A stretch of DNA of 64,000 nucleotides from Ciborinia camelliae. Taxonomy: Eukaryota > Ascomycota > Leotiomycetes > Helotiales > Sclerotiniaceae. The notes beneath the pieces were generated by a model. The model did no database searches. It had not been told where the DNA came from and saw nothing but the letters and a program-made list of their open reading frames with translations. Both the position numbers and the translations under genes were made by a program. Positions 11,682 through 23,707 of this stretch are shown here, one piece after another; positions within the stretch are counted from its first letter, which is position 1; each line of letters opens with the position of its first letter. The stretch covers positions 1,103,976 through 1,167,975 of the forward strand of contig JANPYM010000002.1 of NCBI GenBank assembly GCA_025890175.1, written 5' to 3'.

Positions 11682-13059
11682 AAGGGGGGAAAAAGTACAA
11701 TGAAAAAAGTTTAACATCGATCAATTTCTCTTTTCGATTTCTCAACACACGTGCAAGCGGTATAGGTAACAGTAGTTCCCCTGAGCGTTAAAGATTCGAC
11801 CTATCCCGCCCGTCCATCGGCCAGCTCCGGTAAGATAACCAGTGATCCAGGTTCATTTCCTACCCGGAAAGCATACCCCTGATTCTTGGGTCTTGTTGGA
11901 TCTTGGTACGCGTTCTCAGAAGCCTCATCATTGTTCCGGGGTGTTGTTTTACCTGCAAGGATTATTACTTACCATATTTCATTGAGTACTCGTACCTAGG
12001 CCATTGCATGTATCCCCGCATTTTTCAAATATGCAATTGATACGCAGATCGAATTCCAGGATTTTTGATTGGATGCGCCAGATGCGGTAAGGTTAAAGGA
12101 ATGTTCTACGAGGAGAACATGCAGAGGAGCATGGGGTGATAATTCTGCAAAATCCTTTTTTTTTCACTTTGGTGGAAGCTAACGAGTTTGTGGAGGGAGG
12201 TAGGCTTGAGTTGGCTTGGGATACCTGCCGAGCTGAACTTGGAAATCCTTCGACCACAATGTCAAGGCATGGCCAAGAAGCGTTCAAATCTCATTTTTCA
12301 TCTCACAGGCCATCGAGCAGAGTTTTCTTTCCCTTCGCCCTCACCCTCACTCACCCTCACCCGCACCCGCTTCTCCGCTCTCATGTCACATAATTTAATT
12401 TTTCGGTAGGCGTGGAGATGAATCGACGATGATGGGAAAAGGTTCGAGGCTTCTGCAATGCATATTAGGGGCCTCGTGATCGGGTCAGCAAACAGGGTTG
12501 TTTGTTAGCCATTGGAGCTTTCTGGGGTGACGTTGATTCATTTGATAGGGTTGGGGTGGGCCTAGGGTAGGGATGACTTTTCCCCGCAAATGCTGTGGAA
12601 CGTTGGATGGGATGGGTTGTAACTTGTGCTGGGAAAGGTCGCGTTAAGGAAGGTTGCACAAGGTTGCACAAGGTTGCACAAGGTTGCACACGGTTGCACA
12701 AAGTAGGTGGTGTTGTGAGATGGGGTGATATGATGGCGGCTGTTTTTTTTTCTCTCTCTTGCTCTTGCTCTCATTTGTTTTCTTCTTTAGTGTGGGTGAT
12801 GGATGTGTGTGGTGAGACCGTGAGAAAGATTATTATACGATATCTTAATTGATATTTGATACTTCACATACGATATATATTACAGAAAGATGTGAAATCG
12901 TTTATTCTATTTACCAGCAGAATCTCATTCTAAATGAGTGTTTCCAAACCACATATTCTTTTCTTCATTGAGGAAATGACTATACTTGTGTAATTGAGTC
13001 TATTTTCCACGTTTTCTTTCGACACATCGATCACACACCACATATATACGAATGTGGAT
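11682..13059. other. Intergenic
   Basis: No gene seen apart from shadow frames. It contains the 10-bp tandem repeat at 12651-12700 and a TC-rich tract at 12750-12785. Confidence 0.5.
12651..12700. repeat. Tandem repeat, 10 bp x 5
   Basis: Five consecutive copies of AGGTTGCACA; the fifth begins with C instead of A. Confidence 0.95.
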
Positions 13060-13899
13060 ATGATCCCACTCCACCCTCCCACCCCCATCTCACTTCTCTG
13101 CACACAAGAACCCTTCAAATTCGGCATCCTCAATAAGCCCCCCTTCAAATTCACATTCACATCCCCCTTCACATCCAGCGTCCTCCCTCATCGTCCTTCC
13201 AAACGAGCGCGCGCTCTCTCGGATGTCGATGGAAACGATATAAATGGAGGACGAAAAAAGAGACGGCTACGGCTACATCTTATTACGTCGCGATTGAGTC
13301 GGCCCTTTTCGGTGCCGGCGAGTAATATTGCTAATCGAGGGGGTTGTGCGAAGAATGTAGTTTTGGGGGGCGGAAGAAAGAAATTGGGGCTCCGACAACA
13401 TCATGGGAAGAATGTCTTGAGGAAGGTGGCGATTTTGAATCGCGTGAGGATGCAGATGGACGAGGCGAGGGATTTTATGAAGGTGCGTCATGATGAGCGG
13501 AAGAAGCACGAGGAGAGACTGGGATTGGGGATGGGAATGGATGTTCATTTGAGGGAGATTGTGACGGGGAAACAGAATAGGAGGTGTAATGAATTTGTGC
13601 TGCCGCCTAGTCCACTTGGAAGATCGAATTACGATGCGTTGGATTCGGAGGATGAGATGTGTATGGATGAAGCAGAGGATGGTGGGCAGGAAATTTATAG
13701 TGATTTTAATGTGATGTGTCCTTCGAGCTTGAGGGGCGATGGAGATGATTACGAATACCTCGATACACTTGATGGGCTTTCGCCGGAGGATATACAGGAT
13801 CATCCGCCGAGTCCGCCGTCAGAAGAGAGTATTGTGGAGATGCTAAGGGAAGAGGAAAGACAGCATGATAGCTATTTTGTAGAGGTTGGGGGTTCATAG
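13060..13899 (+). CDS. Conserved fungal protein, basic, unknown function
   Basis: Intronless frame of 279 residues. The open frame extends upstream to 12994, but that codon is TTG, so the ATG at 13060 (MIPLHPPTPISLL) is the likely start. Visible features are a Pro/Phe-rich N-terminus and a basic nuclear-localisation-like stretch (HRPSKRARALSD, then GGRKKRRLRLHLITSRLSRPFS). A Lys/Arg-rich helical segment (VRHDERKKHEERLG) and an acidic, Pro-containing C-terminus (DYEYLDTLDGLSPEDIQDHPPSPPSEE) follow. The RLRLHLITSRLSRPFSVPASNIANRG block resembles a region I have seen in uncharacterised ascomycete proteins. I cannot assign a role; nuclear location is inferred from the basic clusters only. Confidence 0.75.
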   Translation: MIPLHPPTPISLLCTQEPFKFGILNKPPFKFTFTSPFTSSVLPHRPSKRARALSDVDGNDINGGRKKRRLRLHLITSRLSRPFSVPASNIANRGGCAKNVVLGGGRKKLGLRQHHGKNVLRKVAILNRVRMQMDEARDFMKVRHDERKKHEERLGLGMGMDVHLREIVTGKQNRRCNEFVLPPSPLGRSNYDALDSEDEMCMDEAEDGGQEIYSDFNVMCPSSLRGDGDDYEYLDTLDGLSPEDIQDHPPSPPSEESIVEMLREEERQHDSYFVEVGGS

Positions 13900-14138
13900 A
13901 TGGGATTTCGGGTTGGCTATAGCAGGCAATGCAGGGGAGATGAAGGACAAAACGGGAGCTATCCATGCTTGTGGGCAAGGCTAGACCTTTGAAACTAAAC
14001 CTGGGAGCTATCCTGGGCATCTCGAGGAAATGGTTGTGGCATTTGACTGAATTAGGTATGCATGGGAAGGTGTTCATAAGTAACAAAGATTGTCAAAGCA
14101 TGGGCAGTTGGTTGGGCCCTTTGGAGCTTATAGCCTTT

Positions 14139-14801
14139 TTACGATTCTTTATAAGTTTGGAGTTTTACGGCACGATCTGCTGCAATATCACACATCGCCT
14201 GCATTCATTGGAATCAGCATCAATTATTCTTAAAAGTTTGAACACAGCACCTTACCTGAATAGCCTCTTTTCTCTCAAGCTTGATATCTCCCCTAGATAT
14301 TCTTCGTCCCATATCCTCAAAAATCACAGGTCTCGACCTCCCATTCACGAAAACACTAACATCATGGTTAGCACTTTCTTATCTTTATCAGAAATAGGCA
14401 CCTTCATACACATATCTCAAACCCGGAAAAGTCTTCTCATATTCCTCATTCAGAGCCTTTAACTTCTCGGCTTCTTCAGTAGGTCCAGTATTCAATTGAG
14501 CCTGTTCAGCCTTCGACTGTGCACTGTCTACTTTCTTTTCGCCCAATCTCGGATGAGCTCCAAGAATCTTGTCTAGCCACTCTGTATCGCTTGGTAATTT
14601 ACTTTCTGACAAATCGACAAGTTGGATCCCGACACTTGCGATAAGATCATTGTAAGATTGGAATGTTGTGGTGTGAAGTAAATCCAGAGAGAGGGTGTGG
14701 AGAGCAAGACATGGCTCGAAGAGGGCATCGAGAACTCCGGAGCGTTCAATGGTGGGTAGGGATGGAACCCCAGTGATAGAAGGTAGAGATATAGGACTCA
14801 T
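14139..14801 (-). CDS. 2-oxo-4-hydroxy-4-carboxy-5-ureidoimidazoline (OHCU) decarboxylase
   Basis: Third enzyme of urate breakdown, converting OHCU to S-allantoin after uricase and HIU hydrolase. Exons are complement(14410..14801), complement(14256..14355) and complement(14139..14198), 183 residues. The family signature GAHPRLGEKK is at about residues 81-90, where His83 is the expected catalytic residue. LNEEYEKTFPGLRYVVFVNGRSRPVIFEDMGRR (across junction 1) matches the C-terminal substrate-binding half, and the last exon encodes AMCDIAADRAVKLQTYKES. The open frame runs upstream to a TTG at 14816; the ATG at 14801 is used. No other urate gene lies nearby. It is divergent from Prp19 across about 790 bp. 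Confidence 0.9.
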
Positions 14802-15589
14802 TATGGGGGGCCACAACGACTATCGAAAGGACTTGGTAAAAAGGCTAAAAGGACCACGACAAAATACCCAGTCAAATGCAAATCAATTGTGATAGGATCC
14901 GGGTTTTCAAAAGTAGGATTGGTGGTGTAGGAAGGATCTTGAGAATAGATAAATAGTAAATTTAACAATCAATAATGAAAGAAGCGAATTAAGGACACCT
15001 TTGCCGATTGTTGCCGATGATGGACACCAGGACCGGTGCTGACCTAGACTCTAGTATCTCCATTAATAGATAGATATATATCAAATATACCTATCTCTCT
15101 ATCTCCATCTATGAAGTCACTAATGTGAGAACCAACCCCACAAGGTCGGCACGCGGAACTTCGGCTAGGTAGAGTCAACAGTATCAATGCACCCGACCCG
15201 GTACATGGATGAATGGATTTATGAATCGCTTTCCAACATTTTTAAAAACCGTAATTAGGTTCTTATTCCAGTTGTATAGGTATCTATAGTTTCATTGGTT
15301 GGTCCATATTGAATGGTCTTATTAAGTATTTAAATATACCAAATTTTTTATATGGTGAGCATTATTTTTTTTCCTATACTATAATAAACTTTCAAAAGAA
15401 AGGTAAGGAAGGTAAGGTAAGGTTAGGTAGGTACCTAAGATAAGATATCGAGGTAAGTTCGTACACACTATTACACCAAAAGCCATAAAAGGTTTAGCGC
15501 ATATACTATTAGTCGCGACTTCAAAATATCTTTTTGTCGGATCACGGCGCGAGCTTCGAGCTTCAAACCCCATATCAACGCGAATCAAC
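14802..15589. other. Intergenic, divergent OHCU decarboxylase / Prp19
   Basis: AT-rich, with GGTAAGG/TAGGTAGGTACC tracts at 15400-15435. No coding signal. Confidence 0.5.
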
Positions 15590-17241
15590 ATGTTGTGCTC
15601 AAGTAAGTCTCGAAAGCTTAAAGAATTGTCTTGGGACTTGTCGCTGACTTTTTGCAGTATCTGGAGAAGCCCCACAGCATCCTGTTGCTTCATCAAAATC
15701 AGGTAAGTCGGGCAAATGAGCTGTCTGTTGGATGAATTGAAGAATAACAGAATTCAGGCAACGTTTTCGAGAAACGACTTATTGAATCATATATCTCGGA
15801 AAACCATAAGGATCCAGTTACTGGTGAAGACCTCGAAATCGCAGATCTAATTGACCTCAAATCCGCCAAAATTGTCACTCCTCGACCTCCGACCCTCACA
15901 TCGATTCCTTCTCTCCTTTCCACTTTCCAGAATGAATGGGATGCGTTGGCGCTGGAAAGTTTTACCATAAGAAAACAATTAGACCAGACGCGACAGGAAT
16001 TGTCGACAGCATTGTATCAACATGATGCGGCTGTGAGGGTTATTGCGCGGCTGACGAAGGAGAGAGATGAGGCTAGAGATGCGCTAAGCAAGGTTTCAAT
16101 CGGGGCTGGAAGTTCAGGAAATGGTGATGCTATGCAGGTTGATACTCAAGGTCTTCCAGAGAACCTGGCGAATCTGGTTGATACTACACAAGCCGAGTAC
16201 GACCCTTTACGGAACCCGGTCTTGAGAACGATTGCTAACTAGATTACAGACTTTCCAAAAGCCGTCGAAAGCGACCCGTTCCAAAGGAGTGGGCCACCGC
16301 TGATATTATTAGTCAATTTTCGATTACTTCTACTTCTGAACCTTTATACCCCGGGTGCACTTCACTCGCGCAGACTGGAGATGAAGTAATTGTCGGTGGA
16401 GCGAACGGGGCGGCGGGTATCTATTCTTTGACGGAACAAAAGATCACAAAGTCATTTAAAGTCGGAGGTCCAGTCACAGGAGCTGCCTTTTATGGCAATA
16501 CCCCTATTGTGTCTACTGCAAAGGGAGCTGTTAAGGTGTTTGGCGACGAAGAGCATACATTTACATCGCATGCTGGTGCGGTCAATGCTCTTGCATTACA
16601 CCCAAGCGGCCAAATTTTAGCTTCTGTTGGTATCGACAAGAGCTTCGTATTCTATGATTTGGCTGAGAAGACAGCGATCACACAAATTTTTGCAGATTCG
16701 GGTATGTCGGCCTTTCATATCGAAATTCATCTGGCGCAGGCCTTACTAACTTGCGATAGAACTCAAAACCGCTTCTTTCCATCCAGATGGCCACCTTTTT
16801 GCTGCTGGCGGCGCTGACGGACAAATTAAGTTGTTTCATGTCAAGACTGGAGAAAGCGCAGGTGTAAATTTCGAGATAGATGGGCCCGTGCAGGATGTAG
16901 CCTTTTCTGAGAACGGTATATGGTTTGCGGCCGTTGCCAAAGGATCCACTAGTATTGTGATTTTCGATATCAGAAAAGAAGGAAAGGCTGCAGAGGCAAA
17001 GATTTTAGAAATTGGTGGACCAGTTGATGCTATCCGATGGGATTACACAGGTCAATTTTTGGCAGCTTCCGGACCAAGAGGACTCACCATCTCCCACTAC
17101 ACCAAATCTACAAAATCCTGGTCGGATGCTTTGAGCTTAGCTGTGCCAGCGACTGCAGTGCAGTGGGGTGAGGGGGCAAAGAGTTTGATCACTGTTAATA
17201 GTGAAGGAGTTATGACAGTCCTCGGTGCAGGGTCTGCATGA
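15590..17241 (+). CDS. PRP19: Pre-mRNA-processing factor 19 (U-box E3, WD40)
   Basis: U-box ubiquitin ligase and core of the NineTeen Complex that activates the spliceosome. Exons: 15590..15602, 15658..15702, 15758..16196, 16250..16701, 16760..17241, giving 476 residues. The first exon is only 13 nt (MLCS + 1 nt). The U-box spans residues 1-60 (MLCSISGEAPQHPVAS, then FEKRLIESYISENHKDPVTGEDL). The Prp19 coiled coil (about 65-135) includes EWDALALESFTIRKQLDQTRQELS. LSKSRRKRPVPKEWA bridges to the C-terminal WD40 disc (about 180-476), with SHAGAVNALALHPSG, SFHPDGHLFAAGGADGQIKLF and HYTKSTKSWSDAL. All five junctions fall in conserved text. Confidence 0.94.
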
Positions 17242-18739
17242 TGGGGGTTTTAAGCACATAGAGATGGGATGTGGATAGCATGGAGTTTGGTTGTTTAAGA
17301 TGTGAAAAGGAATAAGAAATCTGGACAGTCAAAGGTTTCACACGTCACTGTAATACTAGGGGAGAAGCATCTTCTTGATGCCCAAAATAAACAATATTGG
17401 TGGCACGTACTGACTTGCACTAAAGTCTGAGAGTATGAAAGTCTGAACATGGGAAACTGCAGGTGATAAGGTCATAAGGTGGTGGGAGGGTGGAAGTAGT
17501 AGAAGTCGAAAAGTGATTGTAATATTTTGAAGGGTGATGTGATGTGATGAGATGAGAATGAGAATATTAATTGAATATCGAATATAACATTACCTACCTT
17601 ACCTACCTACCTTTCTACCTTCCTATAGTACTAAGTACTAGCGATCTTCTATTCGCTTATTTCTAAAAACACACCAAAAATACCGATTTTATTACATTTT
17701 CAATTATATAATTTTATTGATTATAGGTAATTATCAATGGTTTTCGCTTATTTTACTAATAAATTTTATCAATTTTAAATATTTATAATTATATTAATTT
17801 CAAATGAAGATTATACAACCAATAATAATTTAAATAGAATAAAAGTTTTGAAATTATAAAATTCAAATAAAATTAAATTCAAAAATATAAAAATAATTCT
17901 ATAAAAATAATTCCAATGATATTAAATCTTTAATTGTTTTATATGAATTTTGATATATTTTGATGTGTTTTTATAAATAAGCGAATAGAAGTTCGGACCT
18001 CGGACCTACCCGTGGACGTATACACATTACTCTACATTTCTAAAGGATTAAAATGGATTACATAATACTTGTTAATACCTACTAGGTACCTAGGTAGCTC
18101 TATTCAGAGTCTACCTGTAGGTAATTCTAATATTAATAAGAACAAACAAAGATTCTTCTTTCCCTTATGAATTTACATTAATAAGTTCTTTGAGAATATT
18201 GTGCATAACTTGGAATTCATTAGTCCATACACCAGTGGTACCATGAAAAAGAAAGTTCAAATAGAGACCTGGAATAACTATCTACCTACCTAGATAGGTA
18301 CACTCCACAGCCAGGTGGGTTGGTCAGTCGGGGTTAGGTTTGCTTACATAAATTGGTTCATAGCATTCATATCGAATTGGGGCTAGAACAACTTCTAACA
18401 ACTTCTCACAATCCATACAACACACAACCACAACTCCCCACCATAAAGACCACACATTTTACATACCGGTATCTATGATCCATTAAGTAAAAGATCCCAT
18501 CACTATTTGACCTTCTCAAAAGTTCTTAGTATTTCCTTTTTTTCATAAAAGCAATTAAGAAGAATCCAGGAGCCTCCACCACCGGTGAATTTCCTTGGTT
18601 ATGGAGAACGAGTGGTCAGAATCTCGGGAAAGCCGTAAAGTAGGTGCCAATGCTTACTTTCTTTTGTGAATAAAAAGAATATTTAGATCTTTATTTACTA
18701 ATAATTCTTTTTCTCTTTATAAAGCGATCTCTGGCGCAA
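17242..18739. other. Intergenic with MITE-like insertion
   Basis: No gene seen. It contains the AT-rich inverted-repeat element (17646-17991) and TACCTACC/CCTAGGTAGG tracts at 17590-17625, 18080-18100 and 18280-18300. Confidence 0.5.
17646..17991. mobile_element. MITE-like element with 31-bp terminal inverted repeats
   Basis: The left end begins CTTCTATTCGCTTATTTC and continues TAAAAACACACCA. The right end, read as reverse complement, begins CTTCTATTCGCTTATTTA and continues TAAAAACACATCA, so 29 of 31 positions match. The interior is extremely AT-rich, has no open frame, and contains an internal TTTCGCTTATTTTA near 17746 that echoes the ends. No transposase is present. I could not define a convincing target-site duplication, so the exact boundaries are open. 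Confidence 0.7.
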
Positions 18740-19970
18740 ATGTCCCAGTCATACGGAAGAACCATATCCTCTTCGCCTGAACTACTTCGTGAAAGACCCT
18801 CGAACCTCGGTAGCTCTTCTTCTAGACTTCCGTCGCCACCAGCAAATATTCCTGCTGGTTCAGCTTCTTCCCGAGAACGACGACGCACACCAAATCCCCA
18901 CAATCCACCCGGACAATCTAGCCGCACTTCACAATCATTGCGAGCCCCGGGAGAAATGGAAGCAAATCCACGGCCTGATCCTACACAACGCCTTTCAGAA
19001 ATTGTTATTGATCTTACATCCGACCAAGATGATGTTGACGAACCCGCAGCCCCGCCTCGACGTGCATATCGTATGCATACTTCCCCGAGGCCACCGCCAA
19101 GATTAGGGAGGAGTGATGCAGGATTAGAGCAGGTTGTGGATCTTACAGCAGACGATGAAGATGATGAGGATGATACTATTGTGATAACTCATTCTCGAGA
19201 ACTTGCTATACCCCGTTCGCAACGACGACTACCACCACATCTGCCCCGTATACTTGGAAATCCTGATCGAATGGAGCAACCACCACCATTAGGAGGAAGA
19301 GCTACCCCACCTGCGTTTCGAGGCGGCAATGCCAATGGTAATCACATGGAACCACCAAGACCCCCTCCAGGACGTGCTGCAGGTGGTTTCAGGGCTTATT
19401 ACGAAAACAATGCGGCGGCGGACTTTATCATGGGTATTCAAAACTACATGGGCCTTGGTCGAGGAAATCTGGGAGGAGACGACCATGTAGGTGTCCATTT
19501 CTATGGGGGCGACTTTCCAGCTATGCCAAATGGTATCAATATGGATTATGGAAGAGTGGCGCTGCAAGACAATAAACCTGAACATGTTGCACCTCCACCA
19601 GTTGGAGATGGATTTACAAGGTCACCTACAGAGTCTGATACTGCTATTTGCCCAAGCTGCGAAGAAGAATTAATTCATAGAAAGGATGGTGAGGAGCCAG
19701 TGGCAAAGAAATCCCGTGGGGCACCTAGCAAAAAAGATAGAGAAGAACATCCTTTCTGGGTTGTTAAGGATTGTGGACATGTAAGTTTGATGCATTCCAT
19801 CTCTATGGCACATTACTAATATAAATCAGGTCTTCTGCAACAAGTGCTTTCAAAATCGCTCGAACAATAAAATAGCATCCTTCCGTGGCAGCAAGAACCT
19901 CCTTTGCGCGGTTGAGGACTGTGATTCGATCGTCAAAAACAAAGATAGATGGGTGGGCATATTCCTATAA
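18740..19970 (+). CDS. RING-finger protein with SUMO-interacting motifs (STUbL-like)
   Basis: Predicted SUMO-targeted ubiquitin ligase of the Slx5/Rfp/RNF4 type. Exons are 18740..19780 and 19830..19970, 393 residues. Two SIM-type motifs followed by acidic runs are visible: EIVIDLTSDQDD (about 87-98) and QVVDLTADDEDDEDD (about 131-145). The middle is Pro/Arg/Gly-rich and disordered. The C-terminal RING is split by the intron right after the conserved CGH. Ligands are C304, C307, C345, H347, C350, C353, C373 and C378, a C3HC4 pattern with an unusually long first loop (37 residues, basic). Assignment as STUbL rests on the SIM + RING combination and is inference. Other fungal annotations call such proteins cell cycle control proteins. 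Confidence 0.87.
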
Positions 19971-21061
19971 TCTTACAAAATTGTACCTTGGGGTGACTGG
20001 GCAATTTCGATTTATTATTTTCCTTCTTTCGACATGAATGGGATACCAATTCACGATTCATCATCTTAAGGTCACCTTGGTTTTAAGGAGTTTCGATATG
20101 GCATTACATTACAGGATGGAGTACTTGGCGTCTTGGGTGGTCTACATACTTTCTGTAGGGCTTGGCTTATATTATTGTGTGCTCCACATCGGGGAGGGGG
20201 TTTTTGAAGGGAAGGAAAGGAAAGGGACGGAAAGGAAAGGGTGGCATGGAGGAGTAATTTGAACTTCAGGGACGGAGGAATATGTGCCAATGGGGGGAAC
20301 GATGGAAATCAATTCTAGGGGGGGTCTTGGTTCTGGGCGAATGGAGAAAATGCTCCGAAATCCAGCGGCTTATTACTCATCTGTAACACGCATTGTCTTC
20401 TGGAGATGGCTCCTCTGGTGTATATTATGAAGATAAAATTGCGAAATGGGTCAGCAAATATGAAAATAAACTGTTTTTAATCTGTCGCCTTTTTATACTG
20501 CTATATGTATATGTATATTCTTTCCCCTGTCATCATCTTGGTGTGGACGAGAATCAATATTGGGGCCTGCCTAGGGGTAGCTTTCCCTTCTTCTCGACGT
20601 CTACCTGCTCTGGCCTAGCATCTTTTGAAAAAAGCAATAGATCGCTACGGTAACGGATTGAGATCGATCTTAATAAATCATATATCACAAACGGATAACA
20701 TTTTTCATTGCAAGATCAAGAACAACTCCCTTTATTAATAATCAGTGGTATAAATTGCGCCTCCACCTTCCCCCCCAAGAAGTCTTTGGGCTCTGTGAAA
20801 GAGGAAGTGCTGTTCTTGACAATTTCTCTGGGGATTTACTCCCGGTGAGCTTTTTGCCTGAACCTTAATTTTTTAATCAGTGTGGGGAAATCCTTGGTGG
20901 TGGTGGATCCATTCATGGGGTACAGTAGTAAGTAGGTAGTACTTCAAGAAAATGATCTCGGTAAATTTTTACAGGTGATTCTTGATGGATGAAGGGGTTG
21001 AGACGGCAGTACCTACTAGGTAGTAGGTAGTAACTTATGCGGTTGTGATGCTGGTATGGTG

Positions 21062-21101
21062 TTGGTAGGTCCTGTTTGGTATTGGTAGGTCCTGTTTGGT
21101 A
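21062..21101. repeat. Tandem duplication, 20 bp x 2
   Basis: Two adjacent identical copies of TTGGTAGGTCCTGTTTGGTA. Confidence 0.95.
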
Positions 21102-21300
21102 TAGGACAGTCGATGGCTCATTTCATGAATGATTTTATCAATGGATAATAATGAGATGGACGGGCGTTTAAATACCTGGGTAGTATCTGGGGAGTTGGGG
21201 GTAATGGTGTGATTTTGTTCTTTGCAAGTTATTGCCAATGATTGGAGAGGAGTTGGATGGCGAGGATTGTTTACGAGTAGTACTTAATTCCTATTGAACT

Positions 21301-21346
21301 TATTATTATTGTGTGTCGAGCTAGTGTATGTAGAACTATTTTATAT
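21301..21346 (+). repeat. 46-bp dispersed repeat, copy A
   Basis: Matches 23708-23753 in direct orientation with a single G/A difference; the core includes TCGAGCTAGTGTATGTAGAA. Outside the 46 bp the two loci diverge at once. Confidence 0.9.
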
Positions 21347-22750
21347 TAACAATTCCAATGCGGGTGTATGTGTTGTCTTGTCCACAGCATCATTGTGATT
21401 GTCCGGTTCTATTCTCAACAGTCCACACAACTCTCTGAAATTCAGACGAGCACTACTTCAATGTTCCTATTCTAAATGTCTTATTGGCAGATATTGTTTA
21501 AAATGCCCAGGTGGGTGGCCTATAGCCAGCTGGCTTTCATTTTGAATTCCGATGGAACATTTCGCTCAATACTCTGACAACTCAAGATGAATATCACACT
21601 TTGAACAACGTTCCGAGATCCGAGTTGATTGATTTTCAGCCAGTAATTTACAGTCCAGCATGCTATTTCATTGACAATAGGATATATAAGTATATATCGT
21701 CCGAGTGGCAATACGGCCCAGTCATTCACCACCGAGAGATTGGTATACACAATGGCTCGCCTATCGCCCCTTTATTCACAGTTCAATATATGGTGCTATT
21801 GTAGTTCCTTGGAACCGTGCGGAATCGAGGTAGCGTAGAAGTTACCATCTTTGCTCGTCACGAGAACAGAACAAAATATCCCCAGTTACGAGAATGGAAT
21901 AAAATATCTATTAAAAATATTCTCCAAAGAATGAAGAAGAAAACACGTATCAACGTATCAACCACCAAAATCACATTAACATCAAGCCCATCAACAATGA
22001 GCCAGCAAAACCAAAGCAATGGGTGGGACTTGAGTGCAATACACACTAATAAAAAATTCCCTTCCTGTCTACCTCTCCAATACCCGAAGATCATTAACCA
22101 TTTCATACCTTCGTCTCATCATCTCATCATTTTCTTTAACACGGCCAGTATATCCGATAAGCCAGATTTCAGTTCAACAACAAAAGACTTCTGAATATGG
22201 AAATGGTTTTAAACATCAATATCGTTTTGATTGTTAAATTAGTTTATAACAATCAGGTTTTTAAAATACCTAATTAGAGCATTTTCAAAGATTCAAAGCT
22301 TAAAGATTTGAAACAGGACTGCGGAATCATTGGATGATAGATCTAAGAGATTATTAGAAGTTCTCTTTTATATCACCTAATTCCTTTTTTTGTTCTTTGT
22401 TCTTTTTCTTTTATCTAGATATATCATATGTATTGCCCCACCCCCGCCATCATCCATCCTATATTATCCTTTCATCCTTATACTTGCTTATCTTCAAGTT
22501 CAATGTACTCAACCTACTCAACAATCCCACCAATATCAATCATACAACCATCAACTAAACTCTTCGTCTTCATTGAAATTGTCTACCTCCACAGCAATAG
22601 TCCCCGTTTCGATTAATTACCTAGTTATATCAATAAGAATAAGGACCAGCTTGCATTCAAACCATTACCTTATTTATAGCTCGCTAAGTTCAAAATCTAT
22701 AAAATAGCTTGTTTTGATATATTATCAATATATACAAATATCAATCAATT

Positions 22751-23431
22751 GTGACGAACTGGGAGAGTAACAGACCATTGGAGTGGGATAAAGGAGGCAG
22801 TAAGAGAGAGAGGGTAGATATTAATAGTGAGAGGCAATTACATGAGCCAAGCCGCACCGTCTCCTATCCAAGAATAACCGACCAGACCGAAGAAAGTGAC
22901 TCCCCCCAACCCCCCACAAGATACACAGATAACCGCCCTCGCTACCAAAAACCACAAGTACAATCACAAGCAACAGAATTACCCACATACAGAGAATACC
23001 AAGACCCAACATCAAGAATTATGAATGAAAATCGGAGTCAGGATCAGGATCATCGCTTTAGCCCAGAGCCCTCTCAAACGGGTCCGTATCAGCCCTATCC
23101 CTCAGCCCGCGGACCATTTATATATCCTCTATATCCTGCTCTTCCTCCTCGTCCTCATCCGCCTCCACCTCGTATTCCTTCCCCTCCTCCTCTTTCTCCA
23201 TATTCACAACGGAAAATGATACAAAAAAATCTTAAACAACTAGACGAAATTCTTCAACACAAAGATGGAGAAACTGAAAAGGCAAAACAACTCAGAGATG
23301 AGATCATTTTCGACTTTAGTACTTTTTTCCTGCTCATCTTTTTTGAATTTCAATACCCGAGTTTGATATCAAATTTTCTTTTTTGTCTTTGTCTCTTTTT
23401 TTGTTACACTAAGGGTAGAGCAAATAGATGA
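22751..23431 (+). CDS. Possible Pro-rich protein, start uncertain
   Basis: An open frame of 226 codons begins at a GTG, with the first in-frame ATG only at 23021. A real gene would therefore need an upstream exon or would be shorter (136 residues). The visible product is hydrophilic (many Glu/Arg/Gln/Ser), then strongly Pro-rich (YPLYPALPPRPHPPPPRIPSP), then a short charged helix (QKNLKQLDEILQHKDGETEK). It ends in a hydrophobic Phe-rich tail from the AT-rich DNA that may really be an intron, since a TTTAG lies at 23323. It lies between the two copies of the 46-bp repeat. I do not recognise a family. Confidence 0.35.
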   Translation: MTNWESNRPLEWDKGGSKRERVDINSERQLHEPSRTVSYPRITDQTEESDSPQPPTRYTDNRPRYQKPQVQSQATELPTYREYQDPTSRIMNENRSQDQDHRFSPEPSQTGPYQPYPSARGPFIYPLYPALPPRPHPPPPRIPSPPPLSPYSQRKMIQKNLKQLDEILQHKDGETEKAKQLRDEIIFDFSTFFLLIFFEFQYPSLISNFLFCLCLFFCYTKGRANR

Positions 23432-23707
23432 TTTTTTGGGGAGGTTTGTAGTTTCGTTTGGTTTGGTTTTAATTTGATTGAATTGAATTGGACATTTGGA
23501 GTTTTTGAGGAGGTAGAGGAGAGGGATGGTACGGAAGAAGGAGGAAGTTGAATATGAATGAAATGAGATAGGGGAAAGAAAATGAAGATATGTAAAAACG
23601 TTGCAAAATAAGAGTCAAATTAAATTGTATAGTGAAATCAAATCAAATCTTTTCAATATTTGAACGTAAGGAATTGTCTCAATCAATCTTATATTTAATA
23701 TTGTAGA

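Larger units (their letters stand above)
19971..22750. other. Gene-poor intergenic region
   Basis: 2.8 kb without a supported gene. It holds two perfect 20-bp direct copies at 21062-21101, one copy of a 46-bp dispersed repeat at 21301-21346, and AT-rich sequence with poly-T tracts at 22380-22420. Confidence 0.5.

Noticed and set aside
12994..13059. N-terminal extension of the 13-kb protein
   Set aside because: The frame begins at TTG; the first ATG is at 13060.
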